Positions 43,819-52,269 of a DNA stretch of 64,000 nucleotides are shown in pieces (within the stretch, counting starts at the first letter, position 1; each line of letters opens with the position of its first letter). Made by a program: the position numbers and the translations under genes. The notes under the pieces were generated by a model. The model did no database searches. It worked only from the letters and a program-made list of their open reading frames with translations, and was not told where the DNA came from. Source of the stretch: Anaerolineae bacterium (lineage in GTDB: Bacteria > Chloroflexota > Anaerolineae > Anaerolineales > UBA11579); contig SCUK01000005.1 of the NCBI GenBank assembly GCA_004297445.1, positions 1 to 64,000 of the forward strand, read 5' to 3'.

Positions 43819-44922
43819 CTATCCCGTCCCCCCCAGCACTCCAATCACCGAAACTGAAGCAATCACCGCCAGGATGGCCCCCAGCCCCCAGCCAATCACC
43901 ACCCAGGCGGCCTGCTTGCCGAGGATGCCCGGCTCCAGCCGCCGGATGTGCCGCACCGCCAGCCCGCCCGCAAACAACCCCACCGCGAACACCGTCCCCA
44001 GCATCGCAATCACAAACACAAACGCCAGCACCACAAACGCCGCAATCGCCCCGCCGATGATTTGCCCGAAACAATCCTCCAGCCCCGCGCATTCCCCGCC
44101 GCCGATAATGGAAGCGACGTCCACCGAGAGTGTGCCGAGGATGCCGGCCGCCGCCGCGCCCACCGGCCCCACGATACCCCAGATGCGAATCGAGGCCGCC
44201 ATGTGCTTCCAGCCGATGCTGGGCGCGTTTCGCCGCAAAGCAAACATGGTGAACAGCCCCGCCAGCAGTCCGCCAATCGCCCCGCCCACCAGCCCGCCCA
44301 CCGGGAACAGCGCGAAGTCTTCAATCGCTTCGCCGTCGCCAAACAGGGACACCAGCAGCGGGAACACCACCCAGAAGAGTCCCCAACCCAGCGCCCAGGC
44401 CGCCGCCCAGCCAAACGCCTTGCCGAAGACTGCCCCCCATTTCACCTTGACCGTGTCCGTCAGGATGGCGCGGCGCCGCGCGTCCATTTCCGCCGGCGTC
44501 ATTTCCGGCGCGTCCTTCAGCGCCACGCCCAGCGCCACCAGCCCGCGCGCCAGGTCGGCGAAATTCTCCGCATAGCCGCCCTTGTTGAACCAGATGTACT
44601 GGTGGTCGCCGATCTGCGCTTCCACCGTGGGCGGTACTTTGGTCTGCCGGTAGAACAGCGGGATGATGGCCTTCTTGTGCGCCTCGGCCATCGCCAGTTC
44701 CTGTTGCACGTACTGGGACTTGACCGAGTCCGGCGAGAGCACCAGCAGGAACGCCGCGCAGTCCGTCACCGCGTCTACCAGCGCCTTGCGCCAGTCTGCC
44801 CCGGGGTGGATGTCGCCCTTGTCCAGCCACACGGCCAGGCCGCGCGCTTCCAGGTCGGCCGCCAGCCGTTTGACGAATTCCAAATCTTTGCGGGAATAGC
44901 TGATAAAGACGCGCTGCGCCAT
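43819..44922 (-). CDS. TIR-domain membrane protein
   Basis: 367 aa. The N-terminal TIR domain (about residues 4-130) opens with VFISYSRKD and includes WLDKGDIHPGADW, LLVLSPDSVKSQYVQQEL with E75 in the place of the NADase glutamate, and AIIPLFYRQ. A linker of about 40 residues is followed by five to six glycine-rich hydrophobic helices to the end. TIR proteins with membrane tails may cleave NAD in defence or act as scaffolds; which applies is not known. There is no neighbour typical of Thoeris or CBASS. It is convergent with the fusion kinase gene. Confidence 0.85.
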   Translation of the reverse strand: MAQRVFISYSRKDLEFVKRLAADLEARGLAVWLDKGDIHPGADWRKALVDAVTDCAAFLLVLSPDSVKSQYVQQELAMAEAHKKAIIPLFYRQTKVPPTVEAQIGDHQYIWFNKGGYAENFADLARGLVALGVALKDAPEMTPAEMDARRRAILTDTVKVKWGAVFGKAFGWAAAWALGWGLFWVVFPLLVSLFGDGEAIEDFALFPVGGLVGGAIGGLLAGLFTMFALRRNAPSIGWKHMAASIRIWGIVGPVGAAAAGILGTLSVDVASIIGGGECAGLEDCFGQIIGGAIAAFVVLAFVFVIAMLGTVFAVGLFAGGLAVRHIRRLEPGILGKQAAWVVIGWGLGAILAVIASVSVIGVLGGTG

Positions 44923-45029
44923 GGGCCACTCTCCTTCTGGTGAAACTGGCCTGATTATAGCGATTTCAAGGGAAGTCCGTATGCCGTTGAGTACAAGGGA
45001 TATTGCCGTTTTGGGCTCTTGTGAAAACC

Positions 45030-45058
45030 TTTACAGATTTCCCCCCCTGGGCTACAAT
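45030..45058 (+). promoter_or_regulatory. Sigma-70 promoter of rpsT
   Basis: TTTACA (45030-45035) and TACAAT (45053-45058) with a 17-bp spacer, about 47 bp before the start codon. Confidence 0.7.
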
Positions 45059-45104
45059 AGTCCGCTGTTCACAAGTGTAAAACGGTCATATTCGGAGGAC
45101 CACG

Positions 45105-45377
45105 TTGGCAAACATTAAGTCTCAAGTTAAGCGCAACCGCCAGAACGACAAGCGCCGCGAACGCAACCGCTTTTTCCGCGGCGGCGCCCGTACCGCGGTT
45201 TCCAAGGCCCGCCTGGCCATGACCGGCGGTACTGTTGAAGAAGCCAAGGCAGCCACCATCGCTGCCATCAGCGCTCTGGACAAGGCCGCTGAAAAGGGCG
45301 TGCTCCACAAGAACAACGCCTCGCGTCGTAAGGGCCGCCTCATGAAGGCATTGTTCCAGTTGGAGCAGGGTAAGTAG
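45105..45377 (+). CDS. rpsT: 30S ribosomal protein S20
   Basis: 90 aa, the normal length. It is highly basic with the S20 signature (MANIKSQVKRNRQND, RNRFFRGGARTAVSKAR, GVLHKNNASRRKGRLMK). S20 binds 16S rRNA early in assembly of the small subunit. It begins with TTG, with GGAGG 7 bases upstream; non-ATG starts of rpsT are known in other bacteria (UUG in E. coli), where they aid autoregulation. Own promoter and terminator make it a single-gene unit. Confidence 0.96.
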   Translation: MANIKSQVKRNRQNDKRRERNRFFRGGARTAVSKARLAMTGGTVEEAKAATIAAISALDKAAEKGVLHKNNASRRKGRLMKALFQLEQGK

Positions 45378-45400
45378 TTCTCCGCGGCAATGAATCGTCC

Positions 45401-45428
45401 GGCGGGAGCAGTATTGCTCCCGCCGTTT
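45401..45428 (+). terminator. Rho-independent terminator of rpsT
   Basis: A 10-bp stem GGCGGGAGCA with TGCTCCCGCC, loop GTAT, followed by GTTTT. Confidence 0.85.
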
Positions 45429-45446
45429 TAATACCTGCTCTCAAGG

Positions 45447-45475
45447 TTGGGACATCCGCAGGGTTGATGTAAACT
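45447..45475 (+). promoter_or_regulatory. Probable argS promoter
   Basis: TTGGGA (45447-45452) and TAAACT (45470-45475) with a 17-bp spacer, 43 bp before the ATG. Confidence 0.45.
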
Positions 45476-45518
45476 TATCCCAACCCGACTCCCACACCGC
45501 CAGACTCCCGGACTTCCC

Positions 45519-47288
45519 ATGTTTGAACGTGAACGCCAAGCCATCGAAACCCAACTGAAAGCCTACCTGGCTGAACAGGGCGTGCCCTTCACCGAAGATT
45601 TCAAGTGGAGCAACATCCCCTTCTCCGGCGAGTGGGGCATCGCCACCTCCTTCTTCCAGGCCGCTGCCGCTGAAGCCCGCGCCGGTAAGAAAGTGGTCGT
45701 ACCCGTGCGCGCCCAGGAACTGGCCGATGGCGCGGCACGCGCCATCGGCCTGCCGGATGGATTCTCACGCGTTGAAGCGGTCAAGGGCTACCTCAACCTG
45801 TATTTCAACACCGCCACCTACAGCCAGCGGGTGGTGGATACCGTCCTCGCTGCCGGCGACGAGTTCGGCCGCGGCGCGCCCAAGGGCAAGCGCATCATGG
45901 TCGAGTTCTCCCAGCCCAATACTCACAAGGCGATGCACGTCGGCCACCTGCGCAACATGATGCTGGGCGCCGCCCTCGCCAACATCCTGGAATTTGCCGG
46001 CTGGGACGTGGTGCGCGCCAACTACATCGGCGATTTCGGCAAGGACGTGCTCAAGTGGGTGTGGAACTTCCGCAAGCGACACGCCGGGGAACGCCCGCCC
46101 GCCGAGGACGTGACTCGCTGGATGGGCGACCTCTACGCCGAATCCACCACCAACCTGGAAAACGACCCGGACGGCGACAAGGAAATTGAAGACCTGTTCC
46201 ACCGCTGGGAAGCCGGCGACGAGGAAGTGGTCGGCCTGTGGCGCGAGACCCGCCAGTGGTCGCTGGATGGCTTCAGCCAGGTGTATGACCTGATGGGCAT
46301 CCACTTTGACCGCATCTACTTTGAAAGCGAGTGCGAAAAGCCCGGCAAAGAGTACGTGGAAGAACTGGTGAAACGCGGCATCGCCATCGATGAACGCCCC
46401 GCCGGCCCCGTCATCGTCAAGATTGACGACCTACTCGGTTTGGAAAAGGAAGATTACCGCGTGCTGGTCATCCTGCGCTCGGACGACACCGCCCTCTATG
46501 CCACCTGGGACTTGGTGCTGGCGCAGCGCAAATTCAAAGACTACCCGGACCTCGAAACGTCCCTTTATGTGGTGGACGTGCGCCAGTCCCAGCACTTCCG
46601 CCAGGTGTTCAAGGTGCTGGAACTGGCGGGCGTGGACGAAATCAAGAAAGCCGCGCATCTGCCGTACGAGATCGTAAACCTCCCCGGCAATATCACCATG
46701 TCCTCCCGCGAGGGCACAGTGGTACTGCTGGAAGATTTCATCCGCGAAGCCGTTAGCCGGGCGCGCCAGGTGAGCGAGGAAAGCAACCCGGAGCTGGATG
46801 CCAAGACCCGCGACGAAGTCGCCTGGGCCGTCGGCCTCGGTTCAATCAAATACCCGCTCATCGCCCGCGACCACAGCAAGATTGCCACGTTTGACTGGGA
46901 AAGCGCGCTGGACTTCAACGGGCAGGCTTCGCCCTACATCCAGTACGCCCATGTGCGCGCCAACAGCATCCTGCGAAAGGCGGGTGGGGCAGTCCCCGCG
47001 CCCGTCGCGCCAACCCACCTGCTCGACCCCAAGGAAGTGGCGCTGATTGAACTGCTGGCGGACTTCCCCGCCGCCGTCCAGCGCGCCGCCGACGAGTGGC
47101 GCACCCTGCAAATCACCAACCACGCCTTTGAACTGGCGAAAGCCTTCAGCGAGTTTTACAATGCCTGCCCGGTGCTCAACGCCGAACCGGCGGTGCGGGA
47201 CTTCCGCCTTCGGCTGGTGGCCGCCGCGCGGCCCGCTCTGGCCAATGCCCTGCGCCTGTTGGGCATCCAGGCCCCGCCGGTGATGTAA
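45519..47288 (+). CDS. argS: Arginyl-tRNA synthetase
   Basis: 589 aa, a class I synthetase of normal size. The HIGH motif is HVGH (about residue 140, in FSQPNTHKAMHVGHLRN), the KMSKS equivalent is MSSREG (about residue 394), and the C-terminal DALR-type helical domain that reads the anticodon follows (about 470-589, ending LGIQAPPVM). It charges tRNA-Arg with arginine. The lack of a canonical KMSKS lysine is common in this enzyme. No ribosome-binding site of note precedes the ATG. Confidence 0.95.
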   Translation: MFERERQAIETQLKAYLAEQGVPFTEDFKWSNIPFSGEWGIATSFFQAAAAEARAGKKVVVPVRAQELADGAARAIGLPDGFSRVEAVKGYLNLYFNTATYSQRVVDTVLAAGDEFGRGAPKGKRIMVEFSQPNTHKAMHVGHLRNMMLGAALANILEFAGWDVVRANYIGDFGKDVLKWVWNFRKRHAGERPPAEDVTRWMGDLYAESTTNLENDPDGDKEIEDLFHRWEAGDEEVVGLWRETRQWSLDGFSQVYDLMGIHFDRIYFESECEKPGKEYVEELVKRGIAIDERPAGPVIVKIDDLLGLEKEDYRVLVILRSDDTALYATWDLVLAQRKFKDYPDLETSLYVVDVRQSQHFRQVFKVLELAGVDEIKKAAHLPYEIVNLPGNITMSSREGTVVLLEDFIREAVSRARQVSEESNPELDAKTRDEVAWAVGLGSIKYPLIARDHSKIATFDWESALDFNGQASPYIQYAHVRANSILRKAGGAVPAPVAPTHLLDPKEVALIELLADFPAAVQRAADEWRTLQITNHAFELAKAFSEFYNACPVLNAEPAVRDFRLRLVAAARPALANALRLLGIQAPPVM

Positions 47289-47329
47289 ATCCCGGTTCGC
47301 CGCTATTTTCCAGGATCGAAAAGAGACGT

Positions 47330-47719
47330 ATGGCGAAGACGCATCAGGAATTCATGACCGGATTTGGTGATGAGCGCAAGCCACTTGTTGCAGCGTTGCT
47401 CAAGGCCATAACCGAAGAGTGCCCCACCTTAACCGAGACCATTAAGTGGAACGCGCCAACCTTTTGCGATGACGGCAAAGACCGCATGACCCTCATGCTT
47501 CATAAGAAAGACAGGGTCGGCCTTATCCTGCACACGGGCGTGAGACCGAAGGAAGACAAAAAGGCGCCACACTTGTATACCGATGATACAGAACTGCTTG
47601 AGTGGAACTCCAATCTACGCGCCACCATCACCTTTCTTGACCTTAGCGATTTCACATCCAAGCGAAGTCTCTTCATCAAAGCCGTCAAGCGTTGGATTGA
47701 AGAGACCGAAGGCCTCTAA
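47330..47719 (+). CDS. DUF1801-like protein
   Basis: 129 aa. The motif ETIKWNAPTFCDDGKDRMTL followed by HKKDRVGLILHTG is typical of DUF1801/YdhG-type proteins of unknown function (an iron-chaperone-like fold in some). The C terminus (LFIKAVKRWIEETEGL) fits the family. It lies 41 nt after argS, possibly co-transcribed. No function is assigned. Confidence 0.75.
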   Translation: MAKTHQEFMTGFGDERKPLVAALLKAITEECPTLTETIKWNAPTFCDDGKDRMTLMLHKKDRVGLILHTGVRPKEDKKAPHLYTDDTELLEWNSNLRATITFLDLSDFTSKRSLFIKAVKRWIEETEGL

Positions 47720-47818
47720 CTCCAAAACATGCAAATCGTTTTGGCGGTAGTACTCTATTCCTATTCGTTATGATTTATAATCCGGCCAGTCAAATCCGGA
47801 TTGGAGGACGTGCTCAGC

Positions 47819-48634
47819 ATGGCTGACAGCATCGAGCGTCATTTTTACCTGTGTCCCCCCACGTATTATCAAGTCGAATACGCCATCAATGACTGGATGG
47901 ATCTCAACAACAAGGTCGACCATGCGCTCGCCGAAGCGCAATGGCAGGAACTGTACGCGTTGTACCAGAGCCTGGGTGTGCAGGTCACGCTGTTGGAGCC
48001 GCTGCCGGGTATCCCTGAACTCGTCTTCCCCGGCGACTCCATCTTCCTTTACGGCCAACACGCCGTCATGTCCAAGTTCCGCCACGCCGAGCGCGACCCG
48101 GAAGTGGAACCCAAGGCGGCCTGGTTCGGCGAACGCGGTTTCACTCTTCACCGATTGCCAGAAGGGATGCACTTCGAGGGCAACGCCGAACTCATCCGCT
48201 GGAATGACCGCTTCTTTGGCGGGCACGGCGTGCGTTCGGACGCCGAAGCCTACCCTTATCTTTCTAAACTTCTGAACATTGAAATCCTGCCGCTGCGGCT
48301 CAAGCCGCCGTTCTTTCACCTGGATGTGCTGGTATTGCCTTTGGACTCAGAGACCGTGGCGTTCGTGCCCGAAGCCTTCGACCGCGAGTCCTGCGAACTG
48401 ATTCAGGCTGAAGTGCCCAATGCCATCCCGGTAGGGCTGGAAGAGGCCCGTCAACTCGGCTGCAACTCGATGGTGGTGGGGGATACAGTCATCATGAGCA
48501 CACCGCGCGCCCCCAAATTCGCCGCCGCGCTGGAAGCCAGCGGCTTCAAAACCATTCAGCTGGACCTCACTGAGTTCTACAAGTCCGGCGGCGGAGTCAA
48601 GTGCCTCACGCTGGAGCAGTACGCGCCGGCCTGA
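47819..48634 (+). CDS. Amidinotransferase-fold hydrolase (DDAH/arginine deiminase-like)
   Basis: About 271 aa. The guanidine-modifying enzyme fold is indicated by FPGDSIFLYGQHAVMSKF, the histidine motif FFGGHGVRSD, and a C-terminal cysteine nucleophile in SGGGVKCLTLEQ. It probably hydrolyses arginine or a methylated arginine. GGAGG lies 11 bases before this ATG; a GTG at 47810 and a TTG at 47801 are also in frame. TATAAT at 47776-47781 may be its -10. A terminator closes it. Confidence 0.88.
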   Translation: MADSIERHFYLCPPTYYQVEYAINDWMDLNNKVDHALAEAQWQELYALYQSLGVQVTLLEPLPGIPELVFPGDSIFLYGQHAVMSKFRHAERDPEVEPKAAWFGERGFTLHRLPEGMHFEGNAELIRWNDRFFGGHGVRSDAEAYPYLSKLLNIEILPLRLKPPFFHLDVLVLPLDSETVAFVPEAFDRESCELIQAEVPNAIPVGLEEARQLGCNSMVVGDTVIMSTPRAPKFAAALEASGFKTIQLDLTEFYKSGGGVKCLTLEQYAPA

Positions 48635-48662
48635 AACGACGCAGGAACGACATTGCGATCAT

Positions 48663-48697
48663 AAATCCGACTTCTTCAAGAAGTCGGATTTCTTTTT
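48663..48697 (+). terminator. Rho-independent terminator
   Basis: AAATCCGACTTC pairs with GAAGTCGGATTT, followed by CTTTTT. It ends the amidinotransferase gene. Confidence 0.88.
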
Positions 48698-48796
48698 AGG
48701 TCTGTGCGGGATACTTGTCCCCTTCATCCGGTGGCAATTACACCTTGAACAATCCGAATTGAAGGGGCATGATGGAGAACGGCGGCGCGCCGCTTT

Positions 48797-48824
48797 TTGA
48801 GCGCGTCTCTAAATACGATACAAT
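48797..48824 (+). promoter_or_regulatory. Promoter of the malic enzyme gene
   Basis: TTGAGC (48797-48802) and TACAAT (48819-48824) with a 16-bp spacer, 35 bp before the ATG. Confidence 0.6.
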
Positions 48825-48859
48825 TCATCCGATTTGGAGAGGAAATCTCAAGGAGTCCC

Positions 48860-51142
48860 ATGAGCACCGATAAACACAACCTGCGCGAAGAAGCGCTCGA
48901 ATACCATCATCTGAATGGCAAACCGGGCAAGATCTCCATCCTGCCGACCAAACCGCTGGACACCCAGCGCGACCTCGGGCTGGCGTACTCGCCGGGCGTG
49001 GCCGAACCAGTGCTGGAGATCGCCCGTGACCCGGCCCTGGCGTTTGAATACACCTCACGCGCCAACCTCATCGCGGTGGTGTCCAATGGCACCGCCATCC
49101 TCGGCCTCGGTAATCTTGGTGCGCTGGCGTCCAAGCCGGTGATGGAAGGCAAGGGTGTATTGTTCAAAAAATTCGCCGATATCGATGTGTTCGACATTGA
49201 AGTGGACAGCCTTGACCCGGACGAAATCATTAACGTGGTGCGCGCCATCTCCCCCACGTTTGGCGGCATCAACCTCGAAGATATCAAAGCCCCGGAATGT
49301 TTCTACATTGAAACCAAGCTCAAAGAGATGTTGGACATCCCGGTGTTTCATGACGACCAGCATGGCACCGCCATCATCTCCGGCGCGGGCCTGTTGAACG
49401 CCGTAGAAATTACCGGCAAGGACATCACGAAGATAAAGATTGCCGTCTCCGGCGCCGGCGCCTCGGCCATCTCGTGCGCCAAAATGGCGGCCAAGCTGGG
49501 CGTGAAACCCGAGAACATCCTGCTGGTGGACAGCAAGGGCGTGGTCTACAAGGGCCGCAAGGAAGGCATGAACGAATATAAGGAAGAGATGGCCGTGGAC
49601 ACGGATGCTCGCAACCTGGCTGACGCGGTTCGTGATGCCGATGTCTTCTACGGACTTTCGGTGGCCGACATGTTGAAGCCGGCAATGGTCAAGACGATGG
49701 CGAAGGACCCCATCATTTTCGCCATGGCCAACCCGGACCCCGAAATCAAGTATGAAGATGCCAAAGCCGCTCGTCCGGATTCCATCGTTGCCACTGGCCG
49801 TTCGGACTATCCCAACCAGGTGAACAATGTGCTCGGCTTCCCGTTCATCTTCCGCGGCGCGCTGGATGTGCATGCCAGCGCCATCAACGACGAGATGAAA
49901 CTGGCCGCGGCGCACGCATTGGCGGCGCTGACCAAGGAAGATGTGCCGGATAGCGTACTGCGCGCCTACGGGGAAACCAGCATCAAGTTCGGACGGGACT
50001 ACATCATTCCCAAGCCGCTGGACCCGCGCGTCCTGTTATGGGAAGCCCCGGCGGTGGCCGAAGCCGCAATGAAGACCGGCGTGGCCCGCAAACAGATTGA
50101 TATTGAAGAGTACAAACAGCAACTGGCTTTCCGCCAGGGCAAGGGCCAGCAGGTGCGGCACTTCATTCTCAACCAGGCCAAGTCCATTAAGAAGCAGGAA
50201 CGCCTGGTGTTTGCCGAAGGCGAAGAGCCCAAGATTATTCGTGCCGCCGCCCAGGTGCTGGATGAAGGGATTGCCCACCCGGTGCTGGTAGGTCGGCCGG
50301 ACGTCATTAACCAGCGTATCGAAGAACTGGGACTCGACTACAAACCGGACGTGGTGAATCACCTGGCCTTTGACCGCATTGAAGAATACATCGATGCCCT
50401 GTACAGCCATCGGCAGCGCAAGGGTGTGAGCCGCCGGCAGGCACAGAAAAACCTGCGCGACCGCAACGTCTTCGGCGCGCTGATGGTCAAGATGGGCGAT
50501 GCGGATGCCTTCGTCTCTGGATTGACGTTTGAGTACCCGGAAGTCATTCGCCCCGCGTTGGAAATTCACCACACCAGCCCGGATGCCCGCATTGCCGCGG
50601 GCGTGTACATCATGATTGTGGACGAGAAGGTCTATCTCTTCACCGATGCCACCGTCAACATCGACCCCTCCAGCGAAGACCTGGCAGACATCGCCATCCT
50701 GGCGGCAGACTATGCCAAGAAGCTGGGGCTGGAGCCTCGTGTGGCCATGCTGTCCTTCTCCAACTTCGGCTCCACACCGCACGCCCTTTCGAACAAGGTG
50801 CGAAAGGCGACCGCGATGGTGCATGAGCGCCGCCCGGACCTGATGGTAGATGGCGAGATGCAGGCCGACACGGCCGTGGTCGCCGACATCATCGAAAAGC
50901 GTTACCCGTTCAGCAGCGTGAAAGACGCCAACGTGCTGGTATTCCCAAGCCTGGAGTCGGCCAACATCGCCTACAAACTGGTCGACCGTCTCGGCGGCCC
51001 CAATACGCAGGCCATTGGCCCCATTCTGCTCGGTATGGGCGCGCCGGTGCACGTCCTGCAACTTGGTGACGAGGTGCGCGACATCGTCAACATGGCGGCC
51101 GTGGCAGTTATGGACGCCGGCGGCCGGTCGAAGAAGAAATAG
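48860..51142 (+). CDS. maeB: NAD(P)-dependent malic enzyme with phosphotransacetylase domain
   Basis: 760 aa from the ATG at 48860, which has AGGAG upstream. The N-terminal two thirds is malic enzyme (LAYSPGVAEPV, then NGTAILGLGNLGALASKPVMEGK in pieces, FHDDQHGTA and the VSGAGASAISCAKMA nucleotide-binding loop). From about residue 433 a phosphate acetyl/butyryltransferase-like domain follows. This is the MaeB layout, in which the PTA part usually lacks catalysis but binds acetyl-CoA as an allosteric signal. It turns malate into pyruvate and CO2. A PEP synthase regulator gene lies 1.1 kb downstream on the other strand, in the same metabolic node. Confidence 0.93.
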   Translation: MSTDKHNLREEALEYHHLNGKPGKISILPTKPLDTQRDLGLAYSPGVAEPVLEIARDPALAFEYTSRANLIAVVSNGTAILGLGNLGALASKPVMEGKGVLFKKFADIDVFDIEVDSLDPDEIINVVRAISPTFGGINLEDIKAPECFYIETKLKEMLDIPVFHDDQHGTAIISGAGLLNAVEITGKDITKIKIAVSGAGASAISCAKMAAKLGVKPENILLVDSKGVVYKGRKEGMNEYKEEMAVDTDARNLADAVRDADVFYGLSVADMLKPAMVKTMAKDPIIFAMANPDPEIKYEDAKAARPDSIVATGRSDYPNQVNNVLGFPFIFRGALDVHASAINDEMKLAAAHALAALTKEDVPDSVLRAYGETSIKFGRDYIIPKPLDPRVLLWEAPAVAEAAMKTGVARKQIDIEEYKQQLAFRQGKGQQVRHFILNQAKSIKKQERLVFAEGEEPKIIRAAAQVLDEGIAHPVLVGRPDVINQRIEELGLDYKPDVVNHLAFDRIEEYIDALYSHRQRKGVSRRQAQKNLRDRNVFGALMVKMGDADAFVSGLTFEYPEVIRPALEIHHTSPDARIAAGVYIMIVDEKVYLFTDATVNIDPSSEDLADIAILAADYAKKLGLEPRVAMLSFSNFGSTPHALSNKVRKATAMVHERRPDLMVDGEMQADTAVVADIIEKRYPFSSVKDANVLVFPSLESANIAYKLVDRLGGPNTQAIGPILLGMGAPVHVLQLGDEVRDIVNMAAVAVMDAGGRSKKK

Positions 51143-51161
51143 TCGTACAAGCCTGACCAGA

Positions 51162-51197
51162 GTGCGCATGGGTTCGCCCCGTGCGCACTTTTGTTTT
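51162..51197 (+). terminator. Rho-independent terminator of maeB
   Basis: An 11-bp stem GTGCGCATGGG with CCCGTGCGCAC, including one G-T pair, followed by TTTTGTTTT. Its T-rich tail overlaps the next promoter's -35. Confidence 0.85.
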
Positions 51198-51220
51198 GCG
51201 GCAAAGGCATGGGCTATAAT
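51191..51220 (+). promoter_or_regulatory. Promoter of the LMW phosphatase gene
   Basis: TTGTTT (51191-51196) and a perfect TATAAT (51215-51220) with an 18-bp spacer, 27 bp before the TTG start. Confidence 0.7.
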
Positions 51221-51247
51221 CCCCGAATCAAATGGGAGAGGCGCGTT

Positions 51248-51733
51248 TTGACCGAGAAGAAACGAATCTTGTTCGTGTGTCTGGGGAATATCGTACGCAG
51301 CCCGCTGGCTGAGAACATGTTCCGGCACCTGGCGGCGCAGGCCGGCCTGGCCGACAAGTACGAAGTCGATTCGGCCGGCACGGCGGCTTACCATATCGGC
51401 GAAGAGCCAGATGCGCGTATGCGTGAGGTGGCCGCCGCGCGCGGGCTGGTGTATACCGGCTCCGGGCGGCAATTCACCGCGCAGGACTTCAAAGACTTTG
51501 ACCTCATCGTCCCGATGGATGGCACCAACAAGGCCGACGTGTTGCGTTTGGCGGAGCGCGACGACCAGCGCGCCCGGGTTCACCTCATGCGCGAGTTTGA
51601 CCCGCTGGCCGACCCCACCGATGGCGTTCCCGACCCTTACTATGACGGCATGGACGGCTTCCGCGAGGTGTATGACATTGTGGAACGCTCGGCGCGCGAG
51701 TTGCTGCGTCAGTTGGAACAGGGGATGATATAG
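51248..51733 (+). CDS. Low-molecular-weight protein-tyrosine phosphatase
   Basis: 161 aa from the TTG at 51248, with GGGAGAGG upstream; this places the catalytic loop near the N terminus as usual. The C-x5-R-S loop is VCLGNIVRSPLAENMF and the general acid lies in DPYYDG. It removes phosphate from tyrosine on proteins or acts as arsenate reductase-like enzyme; the DPYYDG acid favours the phosphatase. The frame is open to 51191 but that would read through the promoter. It is convergent with the DUF1697 gene (3-nt gap). Confidence 0.92.
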   Translation: MTEKKRILFVCLGNIVRSPLAENMFRHLAAQAGLADKYEVDSAGTAAYHIGEEPDARMREVAAARGLVYTGSGRQFTAQDFKDFDLIVPMDGTNKADVLRLAERDDQRARVHLMREFDPLADPTDGVPDPYYDGMDGFREVYDIVERSARELLRQLEQGMI

Positions 51734-51736
51734 GAT

Positions 51737-52267
51737 TCAGGCTGGTGCAAGGGACAAAAGAGCGGAAACGGTCTTCCAGTTGCGCGTGGTGGCGGGCTGG
51801 CCCAGTTTGCGTTCCAGAAAATTATTGTTGAGTTTGGCACGGCCATAGCCGTCCGGGCAATGCAGGTAAACCGCGCGTCCTTTCAGTACAAACCGTTCCC
51901 GGCCCGCTTCCACGGTCGCCAGTTCCTTCACCGCCGTAGGCTCTGGCGCGCCGGCCAGCAGGGTGAGGTGCAGGTTGGCGATGTCCACGCTGGCCTGGCC
52001 GATGAATGGATTGCCCGCCGCAATGCTCTTGAACTCGGCTTGAGTCAATAACAATACCGGGATGGGGAAGCCAAAAGATTTTTCCAGTGCGCGCTCGATT
52101 GCGGTCGCATCTGCTTTCTCAGCACGGAACCACACGTTGCCGGTCTGGATGTAGGTGCTGACGTCGCTAAAGCTCTGCGCGGCAAACGCCGCCCGCAGGT
52201 CCGTCATCGGTACTTTCTTCTGCCCGCTGACGTTAATGCCGCGCAGCAGCGCAAGGTAGACAGTCAC
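51737..52267 (-). CDS. DUF1697-domain protein
   Basis: 176 aa. The start YLALLRGINVSGQKKVPM and TYIQTGNVWF are diagnostic of DUF1697, a cytosolic alpha/beta family of unknown function. It starts 2 nt after the stop of the PEP synthase regulator gene, so it is the last gene of the minus-strand operon. No function is assigned. Confidence 0.88.
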   Translation of the reverse strand: MTVYLALLRGINVSGQKKVPMTDLRAAFAAQSFSDVSTYIQTGNVWFRAEKADATAIERALEKSFGFPIPVLLLTQAEFKSIAAGNPFIGQASVDIANLHLTLLAGAPEPTAVKELATVEAGRERFVLKGRAVYLHCPDGYGRAKLNNNFLERKLGQPATTRNWKTVSALLSLAPA

Positions 52268-52269
52268 AA

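Noticed and set aside
43948-44943. 331-codon open frame on the plus strand opposite the TIR gene
   Set aside because: It is antisense to a clear TIR-membrane protein; the product is a low-complexity mix of R, H, P and A caused by GC-rich codon positions.
49055-49915. 286-codon open frame antisense to maeB
   Set aside because: The plus strand has a well-conserved malic enzyme; the antisense product has no domain and odd composition. The same holds for 50036-51583 and other long antisense frames.
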